Assembly (NCBI RefSeq): GCF_900120005.1
Contig: NZ_LT635449.1
Location: 1 to 64,000 of the forward strand
Direction: 5' to 3'
Length of the DNA stretch: 64,000 nt
From: Holdemania sp. Marseille-P2844
GTDB lineage: Bacteria; Bacillota_I; Bacilli_A; Erysipelotrichales; Erysipelotrichaceae
Numbering within the stretch: the stretch's first letter is position 1; each line of letters opens with the position of its first letter. Of this stretch, positions 47,165 to 56,268 are shown piece after piece. The translations under genes were made by a program, and so were the position numbers. A model generated the notes under the pieces. The model was not told where the DNA came from, searched no databases, and saw only the letters and a program-made list of their open reading frames with translations.

Positions 47165-48559
47165 TTAGAACTCAAAATACCGAACGGCGTTGTCGTAACA
47201 AATATCTCTGACCATTTTCTCCAGCTGCGTCCAATCCTGCGGCGCTTCCCCATTTTCAACCCAGGTTCCTAACTTATTGCAGAGAATCCGTCGGAAATAT
47301 TCATGACGTGGAAACGACAGGAAGCTGCGCGAATCCGTCAGCATCCCGACAAACCGGGATAACAAGCCGACCTCCGCCAGCGTATCCAGCTGCTTTTCCA
47401 TTCCGCGCTTCTGGTCGCAGAACCACCAAGCCGAACCGAGCTGGATCTTGCCAGGAAGGCTTCCATCCTGAAAATTCCCGGCGGCGGTGGCCAACACTTC
47501 ATAATCCTTGGAGTTCAGACTGTACAGAATCAGCTTCGGTACGCCTGCGTTTTGTTCCATCGCGTCCAACAGCGAATTCAGCTGACCCGCGATCATCGGA
47601 TCATCCGTGCTGTCATATCCGGTATCCGCCCCCAGTTTGGCAAACATTCGTGAATTGTTATTGCGCAGCGCGCCGATATGCAGCTGCATCGCCCATCCCC
47701 GCTTCACATATTCACTGGCTAAAAAAACAAGCACTGCGCCGCGGTATTGACGCAGCTGTGAGATCGTAAGGGGCTGGCCGGCTTTCTTCTGGTCCAGCAG
47801 TTTTTGAATCTGAGCCTCATCCGCCGGCGCATAAAAATCTCCGTTTAACGCATGATCGCTCAATTTACAACCCTGTTCGGCAAAATGATCCATACGTTTT
47901 TTCAACGCAGCCTTCAGCCCTTCCCAGCTGCCGCAGTCTTCGCCTGTCAGCTCAGCTAACTTTCCAAGATACTCCAGATAACCCTCTTTCTCAATGTTTA
48001 AAACAGGATCCGGACGGAAGGCCGGCAGCACCCGGATTTCAAAGTCAGCCTTCAACAATTTATGCCAGCGCAGATCATCCAGCGGATCATCCGTTGTACA
48101 CAGCGTCTTAACATTCATTTTCCGAAGCAGGTTCCGCACCGAATATTCCGGCGTGTTCAGCATCGCGTTGGTTTGTTCCCAAATCTGATCGGCATTCTCC
48201 GGACAGATAATCGTATCCATGCCGAAATATCGTTTTAATTCCAGATGTGTCCAATGATACAGCGGGTTGCCGATCAAATCCGGCATCACCGCGCACCAGG
48301 CATCAAATTTTTCCCGGCCGCTAGCCTTGCCTGTGATCTTATCCTCGCCGATGCCGTCAGCCCGCATCGCCCGCCATTTATAATGGTCGCGGCCCAGCCA
48401 GACTTCCGCAATATCCGGATAACAGCGGTCTTCGTAAATAACCTGCGGTTCCAGATGATTGTGATAGTCCAGGATTGGCATCGTCTCCGCCGCCTGATGA
48501 TATAATTGTTTCGCCGTATCATTTTGAAGCAGAAAATCTTCGTCCATAAATTTTTTCAT
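47165..48559 (-). CDS. uxaC: Glucuronate isomerase
   Basis: A 464-residue amidohydrolase-fold isomerase that converts D-glucuronate to D-fructuronate and D-galacturonate to D-tagaturonate. The metal motif DYHNHLEP is near 32, followed by LGRDHYKWRAMRA near 55 and TDSRSFLSFPRHEYFRR near 415. The ATG at 48559 is chosen because the family starts MKKFMDEDFLL; the frame is open to 48583. No other uronate genes are beside it. Confidence 0.95.
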   Translation of the reverse strand: MKKFMDEDFLLQNDTAKQLYHQAAETMPILDYHNHLEPQVIYEDRCYPDIAEVWLGRDHYKWRAMRADGIGEDKITGKASGREKFDAWCAVMPDLIGNPLYHWTHLELKRYFGMDTIICPENADQIWEQTNAMLNTPEYSVRNLLRKMNVKTLCTTDDPLDDLRWHKLLKADFEIRVLPAFRPDPVLNIEKEGYLEYLGKLAELTGEDCGSWEGLKAALKKRMDHFAEQGCKLSDHALNGDFYAPADEAQIQKLLDQKKAGQPLTISQLRQYRGAVLVFLASEYVKRGWAMQLHIGALRNNNSRMFAKLGADTGYDSTDDPMIAGQLNSLLDAMEQNAGVPKLILYSLNSKDYEVLATAAGNFQDGSLPGKIQLGSAWWFCDQKRGMEKQLDTLAEVGLLSRFVGMLTDSRSFLSFPRHEYFRRILCNKLGTWVENGEAPQDWTQLEKMVRDICYDNAVRYFEF

Positions 48560-48667
48560 CTTCTCGCCCTTCCCTCTTTTCATCAGTATACCGCGTTTTG
48601 CGAATCCGCGGATTCTGAAATTCTTAGTTTTCCCATTTTTAAATCTCTTTTTTTATGAGTCTTCCGT

Positions 48668-49201
48668 CTAATCGCCTTTATTATCCAGTTGTCTTTTATA
48701 CAGCTGCGCATCTTCGCTTTCATAGCAGCAGAAAATGACGTCGATCTCCTTTTCAGCCTGCAGCTCGCTTAACGTATCCCGCACCGTGTCCACAGCGATT
48801 GAACAGGCCAGCGCTTTAGGGAAATGATAGATGCCTGTGCTGATGCACGGAAACACAATCGTCAACGAGGACAGTCTGTATTCCTTTTGCAGCTGACGAG
48901 CCAGGCGCAGCGACTGCCGGTAACAGCTTGCCAACAAATCCACTTCCTGATGTCGTCCTCCGCTCCACACTGGACCGACAGTATGGATAATCCAGCGGCA
49001 TGACAGATCATAAGCTTTTGTCACTTTCGCCTGACCGGTTTCACAGCCATGCAGAGTCCGGCATTCCGCCAACAGCTGCGGACCCGCTTTCTGGTGGATT
49101 GCCCCGTCGACGCCTCCGCCGCCCAACAATGAGCGGTTCGCAGCATTGACGATGATCTCGGCCGGCACTGAAGTGATATCCCCCTGAATAAAAGTAATCA
49201 T
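48668..49201 (-). CDS. Macrodomain protein (O-acetyl-ADP-ribose deacetylase, YmdB-like)
   Basis: A 177-residue macrodomain that binds ADP-ribose. The motifs are IQGDIT (5-10), VNAANRSLLGGGGVDGAIH (about 18-36), and CISTGIYHFP near 125. Members remove O-acetyl or mono-ADP-ribose groups; the exact reaction is unresolved. It diverges from the EamA transporter gene and is transcribed alone. Confidence 0.93.
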   Translation of the reverse strand: MITFIQGDITSVPAEIIVNAANRSLLGGGGVDGAIHQKAGPQLLAECRTLHGCETGQAKVTKAYDLSCRWIIHTVGPVWSGGRHQEVDLLASCYRQSLRLARQLQKEYRLSSLTIVFPCISTGIYHFPKALACSIAVDTVRDTLSELQAEKEIDVIFCCYESEDAQLYKRQLDNKGD

Positions 49202-49285
49202 ATTCTTGCCCTCTTTTCATTGACAGCGATCTGCTTCTTTTCTATTCTATAACTAAGAAGAAGTGGAAAGCAAGGTGAATCCGGT

Positions 49286-50173
49286 ATGAAACGAAGTCAG
49301 ATCCAGCTGATCAGCGCGATGTTGATTTTCGGCAGTCTGGGATTGTTTGTCCGCCAGCTCACTCTGTCCTCAGCGCTTATCGCTTTTTTCCGTGCCGCGA
49401 TCGGCGGTTGTTTTTTATTCCTGTATCAATGCCTTCGCCGCAAACCGCCGCACCTTCCGCAAAGCCGCAAATCCCGGATCGCCTTGTTGATATCCGGCAT
49501 TTTATTAGGCTCCAACTGGGTCTTCCTGTTTGAAGCTTACCGGCTGACGACGGTCTCGATCGCCACTTTATGTTATTATCTGGCGCCGATTCTCGTTGCT
49601 TTGTTTGTGCTGTTTCGTTCCCATCGTTTTTCCGGAAAAGCCGCGCTGCTTTTAGTTCTGGGACTGACGGGTCTTTGTCTGTTGATCAATCCCGGTTCCG
49701 CTCTGGGAATCCATCCAGGACTGGGCATCGGGCTTGGCCTCATCGCCGCGCTCATGTATGCTGGGATTATTTTGATCAACCCCTATTTCAAAGAGGTCGA
49801 CGGCCTGGACAGCTCCTGCCTTCAGCTTTTGATCGCGGCCGCGGTTTTATTCAGTTATCTTTTAACTCAGCCGATGTTGTGGAACGGCCTTAAAATATCG
49901 CTTTTGCAATGGGGTCTTCTATTATTGCTTGGCATCGTGCACACCGGATTGGCTTACGCCTTGTACTTTAGCGCGCTGCCGCGTTTAGACAGCACCACGG
50001 CCGCATTTTCCAGTTATCTGGATCCCGTCAGTGCGATTTTCTTTTCTGTTATCTTCCTTCACGAACAGCTTAACGCCATTCAGCTTGTTGGCGCGGTCTT
50101 GATTCTGGGAACCTCCTGGCGCTTAAGCCGGCTGGAGAAAGAAGCGGGACTGCCTGAAAAGACTTCTTCATAA
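49286..50173 (+). CDS. EamA/DMT-superfamily transporter
   Basis: A 295-residue membrane protein with about ten transmembrane helices in two EamA repeats (about 5-137 and 148-280). The repeat signature is visible in SALIAFFRAAIGG near 30 and LDSTTAAFSSYLDPVSAIFF near 237. Members export amino acids or other metabolites. The start at 49286 lies 8-9 nt after AAGGTGAA. Function is unassigned. Confidence 0.9.
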   Translation: MKRSQIQLISAMLIFGSLGLFVRQLTLSSALIAFFRAAIGGCFLFLYQCLRRKPPHLPQSRKSRIALLISGILLGSNWVFLFEAYRLTTVSIATLCYYLAPILVALFVLFRSHRFSGKAALLLVLGLTGLCLLINPGSALGIHPGLGIGLGLIAALMYAGIILINPYFKEVDGLDSSCLQLLIAAAVLFSYLLTQPMLWNGLKISLLQWGLLLLLGIVHTGLAYALYFSALPRLDSTTAAFSSYLDPVSAIFFSVIFLHEQLNAIQLVGAVLILGTSWRLSRLEKEAGLPEKTSS

Positions 50174-50275
50174 AGAAAGATTTTTCAAAGATAATGTTTT
50201 GTTTTTTCAATTTGTTCTTTTCATTTTTTCTTTCCTGCGGTACACTTAAAAGCAAATAGAAAGAAGGCATCAGCC

Positions 50276-51274
50276 ATGACCCAAACAATTACTTTGATCG
50301 AAGGCGACGGGATCGGCCCGGAAATCACCGCTCAGGTTGTCCGCGTCTTACAAGCGCTCCAGCTCCCCCTGACCTTTGACCGCCAAACGCTCGGACAGAC
50401 CGCGCTGGAACAAACCGGCAGTCTGATTCCGGAAGCCACGCTGCAGTCGATCCGCAAAAATCACATTGCGCTTAAAGCGCCATGCACGACGCCGGTTGGT
50501 CAGGGCTTCCGCAGCGTCAACGTCCAGCTGCGCCTGGCGTTTGACCTGTACGCGAACATCCGGCCAGCCCGTTCACTGGAAGGTGTGAAAACCCGGTATG
50601 AGAATGTCGATCTGATTATCTTCCGGGAAAATACCGAAGATCTGTATATCGGCGAGGAACGGAAGATCGACGAGGATACGATAGAAGCGATCAAGCGGAT
50701 CACCCGTCCCGCTTCACAGCGAATCATCCAGGCGGCATTTGAATACGCGGCAGCTCATCAGCGGAAGAAAGTTACATGCGTGCATAAAGCGAACATCTTA
50801 AAACAAAGCGACGGCCTGTTTCTGCGGATCTTCCGGGAGATCGCCGCGCAGTATCCGCAGATCGAAGCCACTGATCTGATTGTCGACAACGCGTGTATGC
50901 AGATGGTCATGCATCCGGAGCAATTTGACGTCATGGTCATGCCGAATTTATACGGTGATATCCTTTCTGATCTGTCCAGCGGTTTGATCGGCGGACTGGG
51001 GCTGCTTCCCGGTGTGAATCGGAATGAGGAAATCGCAATCTTTGAAGCCGTGCATGGCTCTGCCCCGGATATCGCGGGAAAGAACCTGGCGAATCCAACT
51101 GCCCTGCTTCAATCCGCCTGCATGATGCTGGACTATTTAGGTTATGGAGACGCGGCTCAGCGGATTCACAAGGCGTTGGTTTCCGTTTTGTGCGACACTC
51201 CGGTCCGCACGCGCGATTTAGGCGGAACCGCGACGACCACCGCGTTTACCGACGCTTTGATCGCTCGGCTTTAA
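50276..51274 (+). CDS. NAD-dependent isocitrate dehydrogenase (isocitrate/isopropylmalate dehydrogenase family)
   Basis: A 332-residue beta-decarboxylating dehydrogenase. Motifs: EGDGIGPEIT (8-17), the substrate loop NVQLRLAFDLYANIRPAR (about 82-99), FRENTEDLYIG near 118, the metal motif NLYGDILSDLSSGL near 222, and HGSAPDIAGKNLANP near 261. The ENTEDLY motif favours isocitrate over isopropylmalate, and no leu genes are near. Homoisocitrate or tartrate relatives cannot be excluded. AGAAGG lies upstream of the ATG. Confidence 0.88.
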   Translation: MTQTITLIEGDGIGPEITAQVVRVLQALQLPLTFDRQTLGQTALEQTGSLIPEATLQSIRKNHIALKAPCTTPVGQGFRSVNVQLRLAFDLYANIRPARSLEGVKTRYENVDLIIFRENTEDLYIGEERKIDEDTIEAIKRITRPASQRIIQAAFEYAAAHQRKKVTCVHKANILKQSDGLFLRIFREIAAQYPQIEATDLIVDNACMQMVMHPEQFDVMVMPNLYGDILSDLSSGLIGGLGLLPGVNRNEEIAIFEAVHGSAPDIAGKNLANPTALLQSACMMLDYLGYGDAAQRIHKALVSVLCDTPVRTRDLGGTATTTAFTDALIARL

Positions 51275-51321
51275 GCTGTCCGAGAAATTCTGATCTCAGC
51301 TTGCTTTCATTACAGTCAATT

Positions 51322-51375
51322 AAAAAGAGAAATTCCGCTTTCGGCTTCCAACGCCAAACTGGAATTTCTCTTTTT
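51322..51375. terminator. Bidirectional terminator between the dehydrogenase and acetyltransferase genes
   Basis: A 15-bp perfect stem (51322-51336 with 51361-51375) flanked by A and T runs, so it works for both convergent genes. Confidence 0.92.
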
Positions 51376-51381
51376 TTCTGG

Positions 51382-51957
51382 TTAAAACTCATCCGGTTTC
51401 TGATCAAGATCGATCCGCCGCTGCACCCGGCACGGATTTCCATAGGCGATGACATTCGCCGGCATGGACTTCGTGACGACGCTGCCGGCTCCGATCACCG
51501 TATTATCCCCGATGGTCACCCCCGGACAAACGATCGCCCCGCCGCCAATCCAGACATTTCGGCCGATTGTGATCGGTTTTCCGAATTCCACATCTTGTTC
51601 GCGCAGCTTGGGATCCAGCGAATGACAGGCCGTCAGCAGCTGAACGTTCGGACCGATCAGCGTTTTATCGCCGATTATGATCGGACAGACGTCCAACAGT
51701 ACGCAGCCATAGTTCAACATCACATCGTTTCCCAATGTAATATTAAAACCGTAATCGCAATAGAACGGCGGCTTTACCCAGAAGTTGCCCTCAGTCCGCA
51801 GCAGCTTCCGCAACAGGCGGCTGCGCAGATTCACTTCATGAAAGGTTTTCTTGTTATAGCGATGACAGAGCCGGGAAGCCCGGTCACGAAGCAGAATCAG
51901 CTGCGGATCCAGCGGATTATAGTTCATGCCGGCAATCATTTTTTCTTTTTCATTCAT
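51382..51957 (-). CDS. Sugar O-acetyltransferase (maltose/galactoside acetyltransferase family, left-handed beta-helix)
   Basis: A 191-residue hexapeptide-repeat enzyme. The Mac domain is at 1-60 (MIAGMNYNPLDPQL). The left-handed beta-helix covers about 70-180 and includes the catalytic His in TACHSLDP near 112 and IGGGAIVCPGVTIGDNTVIGAGSVV near 137-161. It acetylates a sugar 6-OH with acetyl-CoA. It overlaps mtnN by 4 nt and is the last gene of the yaaA-mtnN set. Confidence 0.92.
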   Translation of the reverse strand: MNEKEKMIAGMNYNPLDPQLILLRDRASRLCHRYNKKTFHEVNLRSRLLRKLLRTEGNFWVKPPFYCDYGFNITLGNDVMLNYGCVLLDVCPIIIGDKTLIGPNVQLLTACHSLDPKLREQDVEFGKPITIGRNVWIGGGAIVCPGVTIGDNTVIGAGSVVTKSMPANVIAYGNPCRVQRRIDLDQKPDEF

Positions 51958-52661
51958 TCCGGTCTATTTTCTCCCAGCTCGCCCATCATTCTTTCCAGCA
52001 GAGTCAGCGCCTGAAGCGCGGCCCAGGAAGAATTCTGATGATATGCTTTTGAACCGCTTTGATGCGGCGTGTCGGAAATTGCGCGCAATGCTAAAAACGG
52101 AATCTGGTTGACATAACAAACATGGGCTGCCGCGGCGCTCTCCATATCGACGCAATCCGGATTGAATTTTTCAATTATTGATGAGCGTCCCGCCTGATCA
52201 ATGAACTGATCTCCGCTGACGCTCCGGCCTGTCCGGATTTTTCCTTCTCCGTTTCCCTGACCGGCAGCGCGTTCTGCCAGATGAACCAAGTCCGGATCGC
52301 TGAGAAACCACAGGTCTTTCATATAGGGGTGATAATGAATCAAAACACCCGAATGATCAACATCGTGATAGGTGCATCGCTCGATAATGATCACGTCCCC
52401 GATCCTTAAGTTCGGATCCAACGCCCCCGCCGTTCCGATCATGATCACAACGGATACCTGCTTATCGATCAGCAGCTGAGTTGCTAAAGCTGCATTCACT
52501 TTACCGACGCCGCAGCGTACCGCAGTGATGGATTGTCCCTGCCATGTCCCCTCGATGAGTTTCAGCATCGCGGCTGCTTCTGTTTTCTCGATTCGCATCT
52601 GCGCGATCAACGGTTGAATTTCATCGTCGGCCTCCGCGATAATTCCGATTTTTTGTTTCAT
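51954..52661 (-). CDS. mtnN: 5'-methylthioadenosine/S-adenosylhomocysteine nucleosidase
   Basis: A 235-residue nucleosidase that cleaves adenine from MTA and SAH. The motifs are IIAEADDEI (6-14; the usual form has AM(E/D)EE), the CGVGKVNAA loop near 50, GTAGAL near 77, and the catalytic Asp in RAISDTPH near 197. The start is the ATG at 52661 with AAGGAGAAAC; this lies inside the yaaA reading frame. It overlaps both neighbours. Confidence 0.92.
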   Translation of the reverse strand: MKQKIGIIAEADDEIQPLIAQMRIEKTEAAAMLKLIEGTWQGQSITAVRCGVGKVNAALATQLLIDKQVSVVIMIGTAGALDPNLRIGDVIIIERCTYHDVDHSGVLIHYHPYMKDLWFLSDPDLVHLAERAAGQGNGEGKIRTGRSVSGDQFIDQAGRSSIIEKFNPDCVDMESAAAAHVCYVNQIPFLALRAISDTPHQSGSKAYHQNSSWAALQALTLLERMMGELGENRPE

Positions 52662-53415
52662 AGGTTTCTCCTTTGTCACGGGTAAACACAAAATTATGAT
52701 CATTCGAAAGTTTGGCTTGATAACGATAACCACGCCGATTGAACGTTTTCAGCTGTTCTGGATTGTCCGCTCGGATTTCCGCTAAATAGCGGATCATTTC
52801 ACCCCGTGCGATCTTTACATAAACACCCTTCTCCCGCAGCCCCATCCCGGTTTCTTCATAGAACCAGCATTTAATATACCGGACAGGCGAAGCCGCATAT
52901 CGGCTGACGCTGCGAGCATGCTGAGCGCTGGCTAAGTCGATTAAAACAGAATCTGACTGAGCCAGGTGCTGATATAAACGATCGCCCCAAAATTCATAAA
53001 GACTGCGAAACGCGGGTGTTCTTAATGGAGAATCCATTTCCAGGCGATGCGGATGGATACCATCCAGCGGCCGCAGCAGACCGTAAAATCCGGAGAGAAT
53101 CCGGACGTGGCGTTCCACGTAGTCCAGCTGCTCATCCGTAAATACATGCGGCGCCATCGTCTGGTACTGAATACCGTCATAGCTCAGAATCGCGGGTGTC
53201 CCTTCCTTATTCAGATCCAGGATTTGATACTGCTTTCTTGCTTCTTCGGCAATCTGCGGACTGCATTTCAATAGTCTGCGCAGTTGTTCCTGATTGAGCG
53301 CTTTGAGGGTTGGCAGCAATTTCCGACTGTCTTCAAGAAAGAAAGGCTGATGTCTGGGCGATATAAAAACTTCGTCTGTTTTAATGCGCTTTGCCGGCGC
53401 GATGATACACAACAT
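52621..53415 (-). CDS. yaaA: Peroxide stress protein YaaA (DUF328)
   Basis: A 264-residue protein of the YaaA family, which lowers free iron and DNA damage under peroxide stress. It starts MLCIIAPAKRIK, has SGFYGLLRPLDGIHPHRLEM (about 109-128) and ends with FNRRGYRYQ. The reading frame runs 41 nt into mtnN, a larger overlap than usual for coupled genes, so the last 13 or so residues are extra. AGGAGG precedes the ATG. Confidence 0.92.
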   Translation of the reverse strand: MLCIIAPAKRIKTDEVFISPRHQPFFLEDSRKLLPTLKALNQEQLRRLLKCSPQIAEEARKQYQILDLNKEGTPAILSYDGIQYQTMAPHVFTDEQLDYVERHVRILSGFYGLLRPLDGIHPHRLEMDSPLRTPAFRSLYEFWGDRLYQHLAQSDSVLIDLASAQHARSVSRYAASPVRYIKCWFYEETGMGLREKGVYVKIARGEMIRYLAEIRADNPEQLKTFNRRGYRYQAKLSNDHNFVFTRDKGETYETKNRNYRGGRR

Positions 53416-53604
53416 CGTTTAGCCTCCTTTTTCTTTGTTCACACTTCCAGCGCAACTTTTTGGGATATCGCTTCTCTATTTTTAGTTTTTTTCCTAGATT
53501 CTCTGTTTCGATGATATATTTCAGAGATAGAAAACAGGTAAACATAGGGCCAGAAATTCAAAAGTATTCTTCTACTTTTCTTAGCCTTAATTCTGAAAGT
53601 TTAA

Positions 53605-55035
53605 TTATTTGCACTCTGCACAAACAGGCGGAATCTCCGCCGACGGCCGCCGCTGGCTTAACGGCGCCGAGGTTTTACTGCTCGGCCGGGTTTTGACTAA
53701 CAAACAAATTGTCTCCACGTGTGATGTCATCGGAAAGAGATCGACCGGTACGATCGAACGCACCTGATACCCCTCATGCGTCAGATGCCGTAAATCCCGT
53801 GCCTGCGTCGACGGATTACACGAGATATACACGATCCGATCCGGATTTAACCGGCATAACGACTTCAGGAAACGCTCATCCGCACCGGCGCGCGGCGGAT
53901 CCATAAACACAACATCGTAAGCCTGCCCTTCCCGGGCTGCCTGTTCCATAAACAAACCGGCATCCGCTTCCACAAACCAGGCGTTGCGAAGATGGTTCAT
54001 GCGCGCGTTTTCAATCGCGTTTTTGACCGATACCGGATTGACTTCCACGCCGACGACCTCCTTCGCCGCCTTCGCCGCGACCAGGCTGATCGCCCCGATT
54101 CCGCAATACGCGTCCAGCACCCGTTCCTTGCCGGTCAGATTGGCCAGCTCCATCGCTTTCCCATAGAGAACCTCGGTCTGAACTGAGTTAATCTGATAAA
54201 ACGACTTCGCGGCGATCGAAAACTTCAGTCCGCAAAGCTCGTCCTGGATTTTTCCGGTCCCCACGAGCACTCGCTCCTGCGATCCCAGAACGACGCTGGT
54301 ATTGCGGGAATTCACGTTCATGACGATAGTCGTAATTTCCGGATGCCGCTGGCGCAGCCGCTGAATCAGCTGCTTGCGGGCCGGAAAGATCGGCGAAGCG
54401 CAGACCAGACACACCAGCACCTCGCGGCTCACATGCCCAACGCGAATCAAACAATGCCTGACCAACCCTGTCCGCTGATCCTCGTCATACGGTTCGATCC
54501 GCAATTCCGTCATCAGCTCGCATACCGTGGCGAGAATTTTCTCCGCGATCGGATCCTGGATCCAGCATGACGAATACGGTACCAGCTGATGGCTGTCCTC
54601 CTCGTAAATCCCGGCGATGACTTTTCCTTTTTTACTGAGTGAAAACGTCGCGATCACCTTGTTGCGATAAGCCCACGGTTCTGCCATGCCCAAAACATCA
54701 TGCACCCGGCCATACCGTCCTAAAAGCTGCTGGACCTTTTCCTTCTTCCAATCCAGCTGGGCAGGATAATCGACATGCTGAAGCTGGCATCCACCGCAGC
54801 GATCAAACACCCGGCAGCGCGGCTTCACCCGCAGCGGACTGTCCGTCAGCCGGACCGCGGATACGACTCGAATGCCCCTTCCCCGTGTATATTCCAACTC
54901 AACTTCCTCGCCCTGAAGCAGATTCTCGATCAAAACCTTTTCGTCCTTTATTTTAACAAGCCCTTTGCCGGAAGCATCAAGCTGAATGCACTTTGTCCGA
55001 ACTGATAATATCGGATCCTTTTTCTTTTCTTTCAT
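53605..55035 (-). CDS. 23S rRNA (uracil-5-)-methyltransferase, RlmD/RumA family
   Basis: A 476-residue SAM enzyme that methylates uracil C5 in rRNA or tRNA. It has a TRAM domain (about 10-68), [4Fe-4S] cysteines in CRVFDRCGGCQLQH near 73-86, the SAM motif DAYCGIGAISL near 316, the MDPPRAG motif near 380 and the catalytic cysteine in YISCNPSTQARDL near 408. The start is uncertain: 55035 gives the usual N-terminus, but ATG codons at 55056 and beyond are in frame. The Ser/Pro-rich C-terminal tail is unusual. Confidence 0.92.
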   Translation of the reverse strand: MKEKKKDPILSVRTKCIQLDASGKGLVKIKDEKVLIENLLQGEEVELEYTRGRGIRVVSAVRLTDSPLRVKPRCRVFDRCGGCQLQHVDYPAQLDWKKEKVQQLLGRYGRVHDVLGMAEPWAYRNKVIATFSLSKKGKVIAGIYEEDSHQLVPYSSCWIQDPIAEKILATVCELMTELRIEPYDEDQRTGLVRHCLIRVGHVSREVLVCLVCASPIFPARKQLIQRLRQRHPEITTIVMNVNSRNTSVVLGSQERVLVGTGKIQDELCGLKFSIAAKSFYQINSVQTEVLYGKAMELANLTGKERVLDAYCGIGAISLVAAKAAKEVVGVEVNPVSVKNAIENARMNHLRNAWFVEADAGLFMEQAAREGQAYDVVFMDPPRAGADERFLKSLCRLNPDRIVYISCNPSTQARDLRHLTHEGYQVRSIVPVDLFPMTSHVETICLLVKTRPSSKTSAPLSQRRPSAEIPPVCAECK

Positions 55036-55193
55036 TTCTATCACCGTTACCATCATATCATAAAATAACCGCGGGCGGCAGTGCTTTGTTTCTGACCGCC
55101 GCATTGCGGGCATGGTATTTTCACAAAGAAAGTGCTATCATGAACTTAGAGATGAACTGATTCATCCCGGGCAAGAGAAAAGGAGGGTTTCGC

Positions 55194-56081
55194 ATGAATC
55201 AAGAACAACTGAACCGAATGCATTCCGCCAAAGGCTTTATCGCCGCTCTGGACCAAAGTGGAGGAAGTACGCCGAAAGCTCTTCGGCTGTATGGAATCGA
55301 GGAAGATCAGTACAACGGCGAGGAAGCGATGTTCGATCTGATCCATCAGATGCGCTCACGAATCATCACCAGTCCGGCTTTCACCAGCGAGCATATCCTG
55401 GCAGCCATCCTGTTTGAAATGACGATGGACCGTCAGATTGAAGGCCAGTACACCGCCGACTATCTGTGGGAAAAGAAAGGCATTCTTCCGATTCTCAAGG
55501 TTGACAAAGGCCTGGCCCCGTTAGAGAACGACGTTCAGCTGATGAAGCCGATCGGCAATCTGAAGGAATTGCTGGAGAGAGCAGGTCAGCGGCATATCTT
55601 CGGCACAAAGATGCGCTCCGTGATCAAAGGTGCAAATCCGGACGGCATCCGCGCGATTGTCGATCAACAATTTGAAATCGGTCTTGAAATCGCAAAAGCC
55701 GGCTTCGTTCCGATTTTGGAGCCGGAAGTCGACATCACCCTGCCGGACAAGGAAAAATGCGAAATCCTGCTGAAAGCGGAAATTGAACGTCATCTGAAAA
55801 CGTTGAAGGACAATGTTCGTTTGATGTTTAAGCTTTCGATTCCGACAGTTGATGGTTTCTACAGTGATCTGATGAACGATCCGCATGTCGTCCGTGTCGT
55901 CGCGTTATCCGGCGGCTACTCCCGCAAGGAAGCCAACGAAAAACTGGCGCGCAATCCAGGCTTAATCGCCAGCTTCTCCCGCGCGTTGACCGAAGGGCTT
56001 AAGGCGCAGCAGACTGACGATGAATTCAATGCGCTGCTGCAGGAATCGATCCAGACTATTTACGACGCATCCATCCGATAA
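55194..56081 (+). CDS. fda: Class I fructose-bisphosphate aldolase
   Basis: A 295-residue Schiff-base aldolase of the bacterial class I type. It has [14 protein letters not shown] (17-30), the segment [30 protein letters not shown] near 137, EPEVDI, and the catalytic lysine in LMFKLSIP near 206. It carries the glycolytic cleavage of fructose-1,6-bisphosphate. GGAGGGTTTCGC precedes the ATG. It diverges from the RlmD-type gene and stands alone. Confidence 0.93.
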   Translation: MNQEQLNRMHSAKGFIAALDQSGGSTPKALRLYGIEEDQYNGEEAMFDLIHQMRSRIITSPAFTSEHILAAILFEMTMDRQIEGQYTADYLWEKKGILPILKVDKGLAPLENDVQLMKPIGNLKELLERAGQRHIFGTKMRSVIKGANPDGIRAIVDQQFEIGLEIAKAGFVPILEPEVDITLPDKEKCEILLKAEIERHLKTLKDNVRLMFKLSIPTVDGFYSDLMNDPHVVRVVALSGGYSRKEANEKLARNPGLIASFSRALTEGLKAQQTDDEFNALLQESIQTIYDASIR

Positions 56082-56104
56082 GCAAACGAAGTTTAACCCG
56101 TACA

Positions 56105-56148
56105 AACAGGACGAACTTGGGATATTCTCTGATTTCGCCCTGTTTTTT
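56105..56148 (+). terminator. Terminator of the aldolase gene
   Basis: A ten-pair stem with one mismatch (56105-56115 with 56134-56144) followed by six T residues in total. Confidence 0.8.
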
Positions 56149-56268
56149 CAATTCTTCCCGCCGCTTTTTGCCTCTGTTTGTTTTCTTTTCTAACGACAGG
56201 CCGGTCATTTCGATATTTTTTTCCAGTCTTCGCGTTTATAATTAAACCATTACATCAAGGAGAAAACT

